Below are positions 38,265 to 47,198 of a stretch of 64,000 nt of DNA, piece after piece. Source of the DNA: Luteipulveratus flavus (GTDB lineage: Bacteria; Actinomycetota; Actinomycetes; Actinomycetales; Dermatophilaceae); the NCBI RefSeq assembly GCF_029439465.1, contig NZ_JAROAV010000008.1, positions 124,001-188,000 of the forward strand, written 5' to 3'. Positions within the stretch are counted from its first letter, which is position 1; each line of letters begins with the position of its first letter. A program made the position numbers and the translations under genes. The notes beneath the pieces are model-generated. The model was given only the letters and a program-made list of their open reading frames with translations, was not told the origin of the DNA and searched no databases.

Positions 38265-40685
38265 TCAGAGCTTCTCGACCGGGGCGTAGCGCAGCAGCAG
38301 CCGCTTCACGCCGGTGTCCCCACCGAAGTCGACGTGCGCCATGGCCCGCTCGCCCTGCCCCTCGACCCGCACGACCGTGCCGAGCCCGAACGAGTCGTGG
38401 GTGACCTTGTCGCCGGAGTCCAGCGAGATGACGGGACGGTTGCCGGGGCTGCGGACGCCCGGACGGCTCGCGAGCCGCGCCACGGCCGGGGTGGTCGAGC
38501 GCGGTGAGCCGGTCGGCGCCACCCGTTCCCAGTCGATGAGGTGGGACGGGATCTCGTCCAGGAACCGCGACGGCGGGTTGTACTGCGGGGCACCCCACGC
38601 CGACCGCACCTGGGCGCGGGACAGGTGGAGCCGCTCGCGCGCCCGGGTGATGCCGACGTACGCCAGCCGCCGCTCCTCCTCCAGCTCGGTGTTGTCCCCG
38701 AGCGAGCGCAGGTGCGGGAAGGTGCCGTCCTCCATGCCGGTGAGGAAGACGACCGGGAACTCCAGGCCCTTGGCAGTGTGGAGCGTCATCATCGTGATGA
38801 CGCCGCCGTCCTCGGCCTGTTCGGCGCCCTCCTCGTCGGGGATCTCGTCGGAGTCGGCGACCAGCGAGACCTGCTCCAGGAAGTCCTCCAGGCTGCCGTC
38901 GGGGTAGGCCTCGTCGAACTCGCGCGCGACCGCGACGAGCTCGGCGAGGTTCTCGACGCGGGTCTCGTCCTGGGGGTCGTGGCTGGCGCGCAGCTCGGTG
39001 AGGTAGCCGGAGCGGTCCAGGATCGCCTCCAGCAGGTCACCGGCGCCGGCGCCCGCCTCGCGGGTCTCACGCAACCCCTCCAGCAGTGCGGTGAACCCCT
39101 TGATGGCGGTGAGCGACCGGGTCGCGATGCCGGGTGCGTCCTCGGCCCGGCCCAGGGCAGCGACGAACGGGATGCGCTCCCGCTCGGCCAACGTGGACAC
39201 GCACGCCTCGGCCCGGTCGCCGATGCCGCGCTTGGGGACGTTGAGGATGCGTCGCAGGTTGACGGTGTCCGCGGGGTTGGAGACCACCCGCAGGTAGGCG
39301 AGCGCGTCCTTGACCTCGCGGCGCTCGTAGAACCGGGTGCCGCCGACGACCTTGTACGGCAGCCCGACCCGGACGAACACCTCCTCGATCGCGCGCGACT
39401 GGGCGTTGGTGCGGTAGAAGACCGCGACGTCCTGTGGCTTGACGCCCTCCTTGTCGCCGAGCCGGTCGATCTGGCGGGCGATGAAGGCCGCCTCGTCGTG
39501 CTCGGAGTCGGCGACGTACCCGATGATCGCGGCGCCGTCCCCGGAGGAGGTCCACAGGTTCTTCTTGCGCCGGTCGGGGTTCTTCTCGATCACGGCGTTG
39601 GCGGCCTGCAGGATGGTCTGGGTGGAGCGGTAGTTCTGCTCCAGCAGGATCGTGCGGGCGTCGGGGTAGTCCTTCTCGAACTCCACGATGTTGCGGATGG
39701 TCGCCCCGCGGAAGGCGTAGATCGACTGGTCGGCGTCGCCCACCACGCACAGCTCGGCCGGCGGGACGGTGCCCAGCGCCGGGTCCTCCAGGGTGTGACC
39801 GACCAGCTCCTTCACCAGGACGTACTGCGCGTGGTTGGTGTCCTGGTACTCATCGACCATCACGTGCCGGAACCGGCGTCGGTAGTGCTCGGCGACGTCC
39901 GGGAACGCCTGCAGGATGTTGACGGTGGTCATGATCAGGTCGTCGAAGTCCATCGCGTTGGCCTGCCGCAGCCGGCGCTGGTAGGCGCTGTACGCCTCGG
40001 CGAGCGTCCGCTCCTGATGGGTGCCCTCGACGACCTGCGAGGCGTACGTCTCCTCGTCGACCAGCTCGTTCTTGAGGTTGCTCACCTGGTGGGTGAACGA
40101 GCGTGGCGGGTAGCGCTTGGGGTCCAGGTCCATGTCGCGCAGCACCATCGCCATCAGCCGCTGGCTGTCCGCGGCGTCGTAGATGGAGAAGGTCGACCTC
40201 ATCCCGATCTTGCCGGCCTCGCGGCGCAGGATGCGCACGCACGCGGAGTGGAACGTGGAGACCCACATCGCCTTGGCCGCCCCGCCGACCAGCTGCTCGA
40301 CGCGCTCACGCATCTCGGCCGCGGCCTTGTTGGTGAAGGTGATCGCGAGGATCTGCCCCGGCTGCGCGCCGCGCTCGGCGAGCAGGTAGGCGATCCGGTG
40401 GGTGAGCACCCGGGTCTTGCCCGAGCCGGCACCGGCCACGATGAGCAGCGGGCTGCCGTGGTGGACGACCGCCTCGCGCTGCTGCGGGTTCAGCCCCTCC
40501 AGCAGCTGCTCGGCGTCGGGTCGTCCGGGCCGCTCCCCCTCCGGACCGTGACCGAGGCTCGCCCAGGTGGGTACGCCGCGCTCGTCCACCTCCCCCTGCC
40601 GCTGGTGATCCAGCAGGTCGGTGGTGGGAGACGCCTGGGCAGGCGTCAGTCCGGGCAGAGGAAGGTCATCGAACAGGCTGCTCAT
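38265..40685 (-). CDS. pcrA: ATP-dependent DNA helicase PcrA/UvrD
   Basis: An 806-aa superfamily-1 helicase for repair and for clearing replication blocks. Motif I GAGSGKT (85-91), motif II VDEYQDTN, motif III GDADQSIYAFRGA, motif IV ILLEQNYRST, motif V TLHTAKGLEFPVVFL and motif VI YVGITRARERLHL are all present. The C-terminus has the Tudor-like tail HDSFGLGTVVRVEGQGE typical of actinobacterial PcrA. ATG at 40685 (MSSLFDDLPLP) is chosen; the open frame upstream is repeat-derived. Confidence 0.96.
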   Translation of the reverse strand: MSSLFDDLPLPGLTPAQASPTTDLLDHQRQGEVDERGVPTWASLGHGPEGERPGRPDAEQLLEGLNPQQREAVVHHGSPLLIVAGAGSGKTRVLTHRIAYLLAERGAQPGQILAITFTNKAAAEMRERVEQLVGGAAKAMWVSTFHSACVRILRREAGKIGMRSTFSIYDAADSQRLMAMVLRDMDLDPKRYPPRSFTHQVSNLKNELVDEETYASQVVEGTHQERTLAEAYSAYQRRLRQANAMDFDDLIMTTVNILQAFPDVAEHYRRRFRHVMVDEYQDTNHAQYVLVKELVGHTLEDPALGTVPPAELCVVGDADQSIYAFRGATIRNIVEFEKDYPDARTILLEQNYRSTQTILQAANAVIEKNPDRRKKNLWTSSGDGAAIIGYVADSEHDEAAFIARQIDRLGDKEGVKPQDVAVFYRTNAQSRAIEEVFVRVGLPYKVVGGTRFYERREVKDALAYLRVVSNPADTVNLRRILNVPKRGIGDRAEACVSTLAERERIPFVAALGRAEDAPGIATRSLTAIKGFTALLEGLRETREAGAGAGDLLEAILDRSGYLTELRASHDPQDETRVENLAELVAVAREFDEAYPDGSLEDFLEQVSLVADSDEIPDEEGAEQAEDGGVITMMTLHTAKGLEFPVVFLTGMEDGTFPHLRSLGDNTELEEERRLAYVGITRARERLHLSRAQVRSAWGAPQYNPPSRFLDEIPSHLIDWERVAPTGSPRSTTPAVARLASRPGVRSPGNRPVISLDSGDKVTHDSFGLGTVVRVEGQGERAMAHVDFGGDTGVKRLLLRYAPVEKL

Positions 40686-40740
40686 CTCGACGCCAACCCT
40701 ACGTCGATTCACCGACACGGCATGAGCGTGCTCCCGCCTC

Positions 40741-40828
40741 CTCGCCGAGAGGACCAGCAATGGCCGAGAGGACCACCGTTCCGACCCGGATACGTGGTCC
40801 TCTCGGCGAGTGAGTGGGCCTCTCGGCG
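40741..40828. repeat. Palindromic repeat family C
   Basis: CTCGCCGAGAGGACCA (40741-40756) pairs perfectly with TGGTCCTCTCGGCGAG (40795-40810). An inner GGCCGAGAGGACCAC (40762-40776) and an outer GGGCCTCTCGGCGG (40817-40830) are further copies of the same half-site, so alternative hairpins can form. Lies between the divergent pcrA and GNAT genes; seen at only this locus in the window. Confidence 0.75.
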
Positions 40829-40880
40829 GGGGCCCGGAACGGGGGCTACGGCGGCCGGCGGGATGCCGTACGGTCGGCGC

Positions 40881-41402
40881 GTGATCCGACTGATCGAGCC
40901 CGACGCCGCGCTGCACACCACCTGGCTGGAGGCGATGGCCGAGTTCGACGGCGCCCGTCTGCACGGGTTCGGGACGCACCGCTTCGAGGGCGTCGACCTG
41001 TCGGACCCGAGCGAGTTCGGACGCTGGCTGGAGGAGCAGCAGCGCGGTCGTACCGATCCGCCCGAGGGCCTGGTTCCCGCGTCGCTGTACTGGATCGTCG
41101 ACGACGCCGAGCCCGGCCGGGTCCTGGGGTCGCTCAGCCTGCGGCACGAGCTCAACGAGTTCCTGCTGAACGAGGGCGGCCACATCGGGTACGGCGTACG
41201 CCCGTCCGCCCGCGGTCGCGGCGTGGCGACCGCCGCCCTGCGCGCCTCCCTGGACGAGGCGCGCGCGCTCGGACTCGAACGGGTCCTGGTGACCTGCGAC
41301 GACGACAACGAGGCGTCCCGCCGGACGATCCTGGGCGGCGGCGGTGTCCTGGAGGACGTCCGAAACGGACGTGAGCGCTACTGGATCGACCTGCAAGACT
41401 GA
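40881..41402 (+). CDS. GNAT family N-acetyltransferase
   Basis: A 173-aa acetyltransferase (COG3981-like): VLGSLSLRHELNEFLLNEGGHIGYGVRPSARGRGVATAAL contains the CoA site, and VTCDDDNEASRRTILGGGGVLED the end of motif B. GTG at 40881 follows a TACGGT -10-like element by a few bases, which suggests leaderless transcription; ATG at 40863 would add six residues. Substrate unknown. Confidence 0.85.
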   Translation: MIRLIEPDAALHTTWLEAMAEFDGARLHGFGTHRFEGVDLSDPSEFGRWLEEQQRGRTDPPEGLVPASLYWIVDDAEPGRVLGSLSLRHELNEFLLNEGGHIGYGVRPSARGRGVATAALRASLDEARALGLERVLVTCDDDNEASRRTILGGGGVLEDVRNGRERYWIDLQD

Positions 41403-41406
41403 GCCG

Positions 41407-42768
41407 GTGACGGCTACTCCCGCGACCCCGTACCTCGACGCTCGCCTCGCGAAGGAGCAGCAACAACAACGGCTTCCGTCGATCGCGGCGGCCCTGGTCC
41501 GTGGCGGACAGGTCGTGTGGAGCGGCGCGGCGGGCACGGTCGACGCTCGTGCGGACGGGCCGGCCGCGACCCCGGAGACGCAGTACCGCATCGGGTCGAT
41601 CACCAAGTCCGTCGTGGCGGTCGGCGTGCTGCGGCTCGTCGCCGACGGGCGGGTGGCGGTCACCGACCCGATCCGACGACACCTGCCCGAGCTCGACGAG
41701 ACGCTCGACGGAGTCAGCGTCCTGCAGCTGCTCACCCAGTCCGCGGGCCTGCACGCCGAGACCACCGGGCCGTGGTGGGAGCGCTCCCCCGGCATCACCT
41801 GGGAGGACCTGCTGCCGTCCGTCCGGCCCGCGCACGACCCGGGCCGGCGCTTCCACTACAGCAACGTCGGGTACGCGGTGCTCGGCCGCCTGATCGAGGT
41901 CGAGCGCGGGCGGCCGTGGTTCGAGGTGCTGCAGGAGGAGGTCCTGCGCCCGCTCGGGATGACGCGCACGTCGTACGACGCCGTCGCGCCGAGCGCACCC
42001 GGACTGGCCGTGCACCCGCTGACCGACCTGGTGCACACCGAGCCCGCGCACGACGCCGGCGCGATGGCACCGGCGGGCCAGCTGTGGTCGACCGTCGGCG
42101 ACCTGGCCCGGTTCGCGACGTTCCTGCAGGCCGGCGACACCGACGTCCTGCCCGAGGAGCTGCACCGGGCGATGCAGGTCCCGACCACGGTCGTCGACAC
42201 CCCCGGGCAGTCGTGGACGCGGGCGTACGGGATCGGACTGGACGTCTACAACCGTGACGGCACCCGGTTCGTCGGGCACGGTGGGTCGATGCCCGGCTTC
42301 CAGGCCGGCGTGCGGGTGGACCCGGAGACCGGCGACGGGGTCACCCTGCTCACCAACTCCACCGGCGGCCCGGGCGCGGCCGTCGCCTGGGACCTGCTGG
42401 AGCTGCTGGAGCAGCACGACCCGCGGCGGGTCACCGCCTGGCACACCGAGACGGACGCGACCGACATGGCGCACGTCGTCGGCGGCTGGCACTGGGGTCC
42501 GCGCCGGATGGAGCTGCGCAGCGCACCCGGCGGCGAGCTCGAGCTCAGCGTGCCCGGCGAGTCGGGTCGCTGGTCCCGGTTCGTGCCGGCGGCGGACGGC
42601 ACCTGGACCGGCACGGAGGACTACTGGGCCGGCGAGACGCTGCGCGCGCACGGCGACGGGCCTCGCGCGGCGTACCTGGACCTGGGTTCCTTCCGCCTCA
42701 CCCGCGACCCGTACGACCCGGCCGCGGACCTGCCCGGCGGAGCCGACCCGGCGGGCTGGCACGCCTGA
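41407..42768 (+). CDS. Serine hydrolase, beta-lactamase/penicillin-binding-protein-like
   Basis: A 453-aa class C-type hydrolase. The nucleophile is the Ser of SITKS (S-x-x-K) near residue 64, the Tyr is in HYSNVGYAVLG, and the third motif is HGGSMPGF. No signal peptide is evident, so it may act in the cytoplasm as an esterase or D-amino peptidase. It starts 4 bp after the GNAT stop, with GTG at 41407. Confidence 0.87.
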   Translation: MTATPATPYLDARLAKEQQQQRLPSIAAALVRGGQVVWSGAAGTVDARADGPAATPETQYRIGSITKSVVAVGVLRLVADGRVAVTDPIRRHLPELDETLDGVSVLQLLTQSAGLHAETTGPWWERSPGITWEDLLPSVRPAHDPGRRFHYSNVGYAVLGRLIEVERGRPWFEVLQEEVLRPLGMTRTSYDAVAPSAPGLAVHPLTDLVHTEPAHDAGAMAPAGQLWSTVGDLARFATFLQAGDTDVLPEELHRAMQVPTTVVDTPGQSWTRAYGIGLDVYNRDGTRFVGHGGSMPGFQAGVRVDPETGDGVTLLTNSTGGPGAAVAWDLLELLEQHDPRRVTAWHTETDATDMAHVVGGWHWGPRRMELRSAPGGELELSVPGESGRWSRFVPAADGTWTGTEDYWAGETLRAHGDGPRAAYLDLGSFRLTRDPYDPAADLPGGADPAGWHA

Positions 42769-42784
42769 CGGGCACAATGCTCGG

Positions 42785-43432
42785 GTGAACGTCGACCACT
42801 GGCTGCTGACGATCCCACCCGTGGCGGTCTACCTGCTCGCGGGCGCGGTGGTCGGGCTGGAGAGCCTCGGGATCCCGCTGCCGGGTGAGATCGTCCTGGT
42901 CGCCGCGGCCGTCCTGTCCAGCCGGCACGAGCTCGCGGTCAGCCCGCACGGTGTCGCGATCGCGGGAGTGCTCGGGGCCGTGATCGGCGACTCCATCGGG
43001 TACGTCGTCGGCCGCCGCTACGGGGACCGCCTGTTCGGGGTGCTCGGACGCCGGTTCCCCGACCACGTGAACGACGACGTCCTCGCGTACGCCCGTCACG
43101 TGTTCAGCCGGTACGGCATGGCGGCGGTGTTCTTCGGGCGGTTCGTCGCCCTGCTGCGCATCTTCGCCGGCCCGCTGTCCGGCTCGATGCGGATGCACTA
43201 CCCGCGGTTCCTCCTCGCGAACGTCACCGGCGCGATCGCCTGGGCCGCCGGGACGACGTACCTCGTCTACTACCTGGGCACGGCGGCGGAGTCGTGGCTG
43301 AAGGGCTTCTCCTTCGTCGGGCTCGGGATCGCCCTGGCCTTCGGGATCACGCTGTCGACCCTGCTGCGCCGGCACCTGCAGGACAACGTCCGGGCGTACG
43401 CCGAGCAGCGCCGCTCGCAGGAAGCCGCCTGA
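42785..43432 (+). CDS. DedA family membrane protein
   Basis: A 215-aa membrane protein of the SNARE-associated (PF09335) family. It has five to six helices and the family features: GLESLGIPLPGEIVLV, GDSIGYVVGRRYGD, and FFGRFVALLRIFAGPLSGSMRM with the re-entrant-loop Arg residues. DedA proteins take part in lipid recycling (undecaprenyl phosphate or phosphatidylethanolamine transfer). GTG at 42785, 16 bp after the hydrolase gene. Confidence 0.92.
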   Translation: MNVDHWLLTIPPVAVYLLAGAVVGLESLGIPLPGEIVLVAAAVLSSRHELAVSPHGVAIAGVLGAVIGDSIGYVVGRRYGDRLFGVLGRRFPDHVNDDVLAYARHVFSRYGMAAVFFGRFVALLRIFAGPLSGSMRMHYPRFLLANVTGAIAWAAGTTYLVYYLGTAAESWLKGFSFVGLGIALAFGITLSTLLRRHLQDNVRAYAEQRRSQEAA

Positions 43433-43444
43433 GGCCTTCGGGCG

Positions 43445-44509
43445 CTACGGCGTGAGCCGGTAGAAGCGCCAGGTGTCGTGCTCGACCGGCAGCACCTCCA
43501 CCTGCGTGAAGCCCGCGTCGGTCGCGTACCGGCGCAGCGTCTGCGGACGCATCACCGTCCCGGTCGCGGCGGAGCCCGGCGTGGCCATGCTGTCCGGCAG
43601 GCATACCAGGATGCTGAAGCCGTACATCATCCGCTCGACGTCGTCCCCCGGTGCCGTGAGCTCCTCGGCCACCTTCATGTCGCCGACCAGGACGACCCCG
43701 TCGGGTGAGGCGAGCGCGCGCACGGCCCGGAGTGCCTCGACCGGGTGCGGCAGGTCGTGCAGGCACTCGAACGCCGTGACCAGGTCGTAGGAGGTGGCGG
43801 CCGGGACCTGTCCGATGTCGACGTGGCGGACCTCGACCCGCTCGGACAGGCCGGCGGCGGCGACGTTCGAGCGGGCCAGTGCCACGGATGCCTCGTCCAG
43901 GTCGAAGGCGTCCACGTGCGACTCGGGGAAGCCGTGCGCCAGGGCGATCGACGACCACCCGGCGCCGCACCCGACGTCGGCCACGCGACCTCCGGCGCGC
44001 AGCCGCTCGACCACGTCGGGCAGCGCCGGCAGCCACTCCGTGGCGAGCAGGTGCAGGTACGCCGGACGGTTGAGGTCCGCCTCGGACTCGCGCATGTCGG
44101 TGCCGTACGCCGCCCACGGCACACCGCCGCCGCTGGTGACCGCGTCGCCGATGGCCGGCACCATCCGCGCCGCGGCCGCGAGCTGCCGGGCCAGCGGCGC
44201 CAGGAACAGCAGCGAGTCGGCGTCGGTGAGCACCTCGGCCGCGCCCTCGGCGAGGGTGTGACGACGATCGGCGCAGGCGGCGGAGTCATCGATGACGACG
44301 AACCCGGTGACGGCCTGCTGCTCCAGCCACTCGCGCACGTACCGCTCGCTGGTGCCCGTGGCCGCGGCCAGCTCGGAGACGGTACGTCCCGGCTCGGCAG
44401 CGAGGGCACGGTAGAACCCGAGCCGGTCACCGAGCGCGATCGAGAGCACGTCCATCATCTGCACGCAGGCACCGGCGATCCGGTCGGCCAGGTCCTCGGC
44501 TGTGCTCAT
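43445..44509 (-). CDS. SAM-dependent methyltransferase with N-terminal winged helix
   Basis: A 354-aa protein. The N-terminal 85 residues form a dimerisation winged helix (GFYRALAAEPGRTVSELAAA, SERYVREWLEQQAVTGFV) and residues about 165-300 a class I methyltransferase with motif I VADVGCGAGWSSIALA and FECLHDLPHPVEALR. The fold is like methyltransferases of small molecules and rRNA-modifying relatives; the substrate is not known. ATG at 44509 has GGGAGG upstream. Converges on dedA. Confidence 0.88.
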   Translation of the reverse strand: MSTAEDLADRIAGACVQMMDVLSIALGDRLGFYRALAAEPGRTVSELAAATGTSERYVREWLEQQAVTGFVVIDDSAACADRRHTLAEGAAEVLTDADSLLFLAPLARQLAAAARMVPAIGDAVTSGGGVPWAAYGTDMRESEADLNRPAYLHLLATEWLPALPDVVERLRAGGRVADVGCGAGWSSIALAHGFPESHVDAFDLDEASVALARSNVAAAGLSERVEVRHVDIGQVPAATSYDLVTAFECLHDLPHPVEALRAVRALASPDGVVLVGDMKVAEELTAPGDDVERMMYGFSILVCLPDSMATPGSAATGTVMRPQTLRRYATDAGFTQVEVLPVEHDTWRFYRLTP

Positions 44510-44584
44510 GACGCCTCCCTGCCGCTCAGTGAACGCCGCCGTCACCGCCCGGTCAACAGCGCGCTGCGCCGCTGGCGGTGACCC

Positions 44585-44944
44585 CTAGTTCCAGCCGGCG
44601 GCGATGACGACGTTGAGGACTCCCAGCCAGCCGGCGGCGCTCACCAGGCCCACCTGGTCGCCACCGGCGCGGCGCGACCGGCCTCGCGCGATCTCGGCGA
44701 ACGCGACGGCCGCGAGCGCGACCAGCAGCTTCAGGCCGATCTTCGCGTGGTCGGGGTCCTTGTCGAGCGAGTCGACCCCCTCCGCCAGCCCGACGAGGAT
44801 CAGGCCGGTGACGATCTGCGCCCGCGCGCCCCACACCATCAGCGCGGTGGGACGAGGCGCCTTCATGACGGCGAACCAGCCGCCGACGAGCGCTGCCATC
44901 CCGAGCAGGTGGGCGATCACCACGACGTTGTAGACGAGGTCCAT
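44585..44944 (-). CDS. Four-helix membrane protein of unknown function
   Basis: A 119-aa membrane protein with four hydrophobic helices (about 5-25, 36-54, 70-86, 98-117). It starts MDLVYNVVVIAHLLGMAALVG. No family is recognised; similar small proteins are common in Micrococcales. It stands 23 bp from the GDPD gene, same strand. Confidence 0.7.
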   Translation of the reverse strand: MDLVYNVVVIAHLLGMAALVGGWFAVMKAPRPTALMVWGARAQIVTGLILVGLAEGVDSLDKDPDHAKIGLKLLVALAAVAFAEIARGRSRRAGGDQVGLVSAAGWLGVLNVVIAAGWN

Positions 44945-44967
44945 GACCGCGGAGCCTAGTCAGCGGA

Positions 44968-45960
44968 TCAGGCGCAGGGATGAACGCCGGGCCGACCGGG
45001 ACGCTCGATGCCGCGGGCGTCCAGGATCGACTCCAGCAGCGTCGGTCGCGCGGGCATCAGGCCGTCCGCGCAGGTGTCGATGATGCGGTTGTACGTGGCG
45101 GCGTCGTCCGGCGCCGTGCCGCTGAACCAGACGTGCACCGCGTACCCGTCGGGGTGTGCTCGGGCGACGAACTCCTTGGTCGCGACCGGGATGCCCTGGT
45201 ACGTCACGGGCACCTGCAGGGCGACCGTGCCCTCGATCGGCCGGACGCCGGCGAGGTAGTACTGCAGCAGCCCGTTCATCCCCGGGGCGAGCGGCACCCG
45301 CGGGGCGCGGGCGTGGAAGTCGGCCAGCGCCGTGTCGTTGAACGAGGTGACGATGACGTCGGTGCGACCGGACTTGTCCAGCAGGTCCGCGAGCAGCCGG
45401 CCGGTGCGCTCGAACGAGGCGGTGTCGGAGTCGGCGGTGCCCTTGATCTCGATGTTGATCGGCGTGGTCGGGAACGCCTTCAGCACCTCGCGCAGTGTCG
45501 GGACGGTGAAGTCCTTCGGCTTGTAGCCGGCGACCTTCGGGTGGCCGTGCCGGGCGCCGCGCAGCGGGTACGCGCTGTCCGGCAGGCCGTGCACCGCGCT
45601 ACGGCCCGGCACGAACCAGTACGCGGCGTCGAGCGCCTTGATCTGATCGAGCGTGTGGTCGACGACCCGGCCGGTGCCGTCGGTGGTCTCGTCGAGCGTG
45701 GCGTTGTGGATCACCACGAGCTGACCGTCGGCCGTGGACTGCACGTCCAGCTCGAGCATGTCCGCGCCGAGAGCGGCCGCCCGGCGGAAGGCGTACATGG
45801 TGTTCATCGGCGCCTCGGCCTCACCGCCGGAGTGCGCCATGTTCATGACCCGCTGCGTCAGCCAGGGGTTCGGCGGCGTGCCGGCCGCCCGGGCGGGGCT
45901 GCCCGAGACGACCGCGAGGAGCACGGCCAGGACGGTGACGACGACGGCACGCACGCGCAT
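44968..45960 (-). CDS. Secreted glycerophosphodiester phosphodiesterase
   Basis: A 330-aa exported enzyme hydrolysing glycerophosphodiesters from lipids or teichoic acids. A signal peptide (1-25) precedes a GDPD TIM barrel: MAHSGGEAEAPMNTMYAF (usually AHRGG...PENT), the metal-binding ELDVQ and the catalytic His in VVIHNATLDETTDGTG, then IEIKG. Ser replaces the usual Arg after the first catalytic His, and Met replaces Glu before Asn-Thr; both are notable changes in normally conserved positions. Confidence 0.9.
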   Translation of the reverse strand: MRVRAVVVTVLAVLLAVVSGSPARAAGTPPNPWLTQRVMNMAHSGGEAEAPMNTMYAFRRAAALGADMLELDVQSTADGQLVVIHNATLDETTDGTGRVVDHTLDQIKALDAAYWFVPGRSAVHGLPDSAYPLRGARHGHPKVAGYKPKDFTVPTLREVLKAFPTTPINIEIKGTADSDTASFERTGRLLADLLDKSGRTDVIVTSFNDTALADFHARAPRVPLAPGMNGLLQYYLAGVRPIEGTVALQVPVTYQGIPVATKEFVARAHPDGYAVHVWFSGTAPDDAATYNRIIDTCADGLMPARPTLLESILDARGIERPGRPGVHPCA

Positions 45961-45981
45961 GGGCCGAGGCTAGCGCCGGGA

Positions 45982-46962
45982 TCAGCGGCCGGCGGTCGGG
46001 TCGCGGAAGTCGATGTAGGCGTCGCTCATCCGCTTGGACTGGCCCGGCGTGAACATGTCCATGCACGAGTCCTGCGTGTAGTCCATGAAGTTGTGGATCG
46101 GGTCGAGCCCGGGCGCGGTGCAGGTGTCGGCGCCGACCGGGCAGTCGAACTGCGGCTGCGCCTCGCGCGGGGTGTCGGCCACGCCGTCGCCGCTGGCCGA
46201 GCAGCCGCCCTGGAAGGTGTGCTCCAGCATCAGCCAGTGCCCGACCTCGTGGACCAGCGTGTCGCCGAGGCCGTACTTCCAGGGCCGTCCCGTGTCGGGG
46301 TTCACGCCGCCGGGCATCGACTCGTCCAGCATCACGACGCCGTCGATGAAGTCGCGTCCGTTGTTGTAGCCCTTGGGGAAGTAGGACCAGCCGAGCAGGC
46401 CGCCCCCGATGTTGGCGACGTAGACGTTCAGGGTGCGCGCGTCGCCCTCGTACAGTGCCTTCTTCATGTCCCGCTCGACGCCCGCCTTGCCCGGGACGAC
46501 CGTCGACCAGGTCGGGTTGACCGTGTGCGTCGTCTTCACCAGCGAGAACCGGAACGGGGTGTTCGCGGCGGTGGACGCCGTACGGCCGGAGTAGGAGTCG
46601 TTCATCACCCGCATCTGCGCCGAGATCATCGTGTTCATGCGGGTGTTCTCGGCCGAGATGAGCGCGTGGTCGGAGACCACGTGGAAGATCGTCGGCACGT
46701 TCACCGAGCCGCTCGCCATGAGCGGGTGCGGCTTGATGACGCCGTACTTGTTCGCCTCGTTCTTGGAGTAGAGCTCCGGCTCCTTGACGGTCGATCCCTT
46801 GACGACGCGCGCGGCCGAGGGACCGCAGGAGGCGGAGCCGCTGGATGCCTTGGCGACCGGGGCACTGCCGACCGCGTGCGGCGACGCGACGCTGGGGCCG
46901 ACCCCCATCAGCACCGTCGCAGTCATCGCACCGCACACACCGAGAACACGTCGAGCCGTCAT
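45982..46962 (-). CDS. Secreted zinc metalloprotease, M43 (pappalysin-like)
   Basis: A 326-aa exported protease. After a signal peptide (about 1-27) it has the extended zinc motif HEVGHWLMLEH (three ligands, HExxHxxxxxH) followed by TFQGGCSASGDGVADTP and the Met-turn NFMDYTQDSCMDMFTPGQ. These are hallmarks of the M43 cytophagalysin family. Several cysteines suggest disulfides. It is upstream of GDPD on the same strand with a 21-bp gap. Confidence 0.92.
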   Translation of the reverse strand: MTARRVLGVCGAMTATVLMGVGPSVASPHAVGSAPVAKASSGSASCGPSAARVVKGSTVKEPELYSKNEANKYGVIKPHPLMASGSVNVPTIFHVVSDHALISAENTRMNTMISAQMRVMNDSYSGRTASTAANTPFRFSLVKTTHTVNPTWSTVVPGKAGVERDMKKALYEGDARTLNVYVANIGGGLLGWSYFPKGYNNGRDFIDGVVMLDESMPGGVNPDTGRPWKYGLGDTLVHEVGHWLMLEHTFQGGCSASGDGVADTPREAQPQFDCPVGADTCTAPGLDPIHNFMDYTQDSCMDMFTPGQSKRMSDAYIDFRDPTAGR

Positions 46963-47125
46963 GGGGAGCCACCTCGTTCGCGGGCCCGGGCGTCCCGCTG
47001 GAGGTCAGCAGACACCCGGCCACGGGCGCGGTCAAGCGATTCGGCGCGATCCGGCGGTCCGGCTCCGCCTTCCGCCCGGCGTCCGGCGCCGCCGTCCGGC
47101 GTGCCCGCCCTCCCTCCCGCTCGGC

Positions 47126-47182
47126 CGAGTGCGCGTGTCCTGCGGGTTTCACTGTGGAAAACCAGCAGGACAGGCGCACTCG
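47126..47182. repeat. Palindromic repeat family A, diverged copy
   Basis: CGAGTGCGCGTGTCCTGCGG and CAGCAGGACAGGCGCACTCG flank a 17-bp loop GTTTCACTGTGGAAAAC. It has the same arms and inner TTTCAC/GTGAAA-like hairpin as the copies at 50722 and 51775, with a few mismatches. Lies between the divergent or convergent ends of the M43 and DUF779 genes; the rest of the 236-bp gap shows nothing else. Confidence 0.85.
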
Positions 47183-47198
47183 GCACGGCAGGCGTACG

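Noticed and set aside
38541-41402. Open frame of 953 codons on the plus strand across pcrA
   Set aside because: It is antisense to pcrA, whose helicase motifs are unambiguous. High G+C content leaves such shadow frames open. Only its last 173 codons (the GNAT gene) are real.
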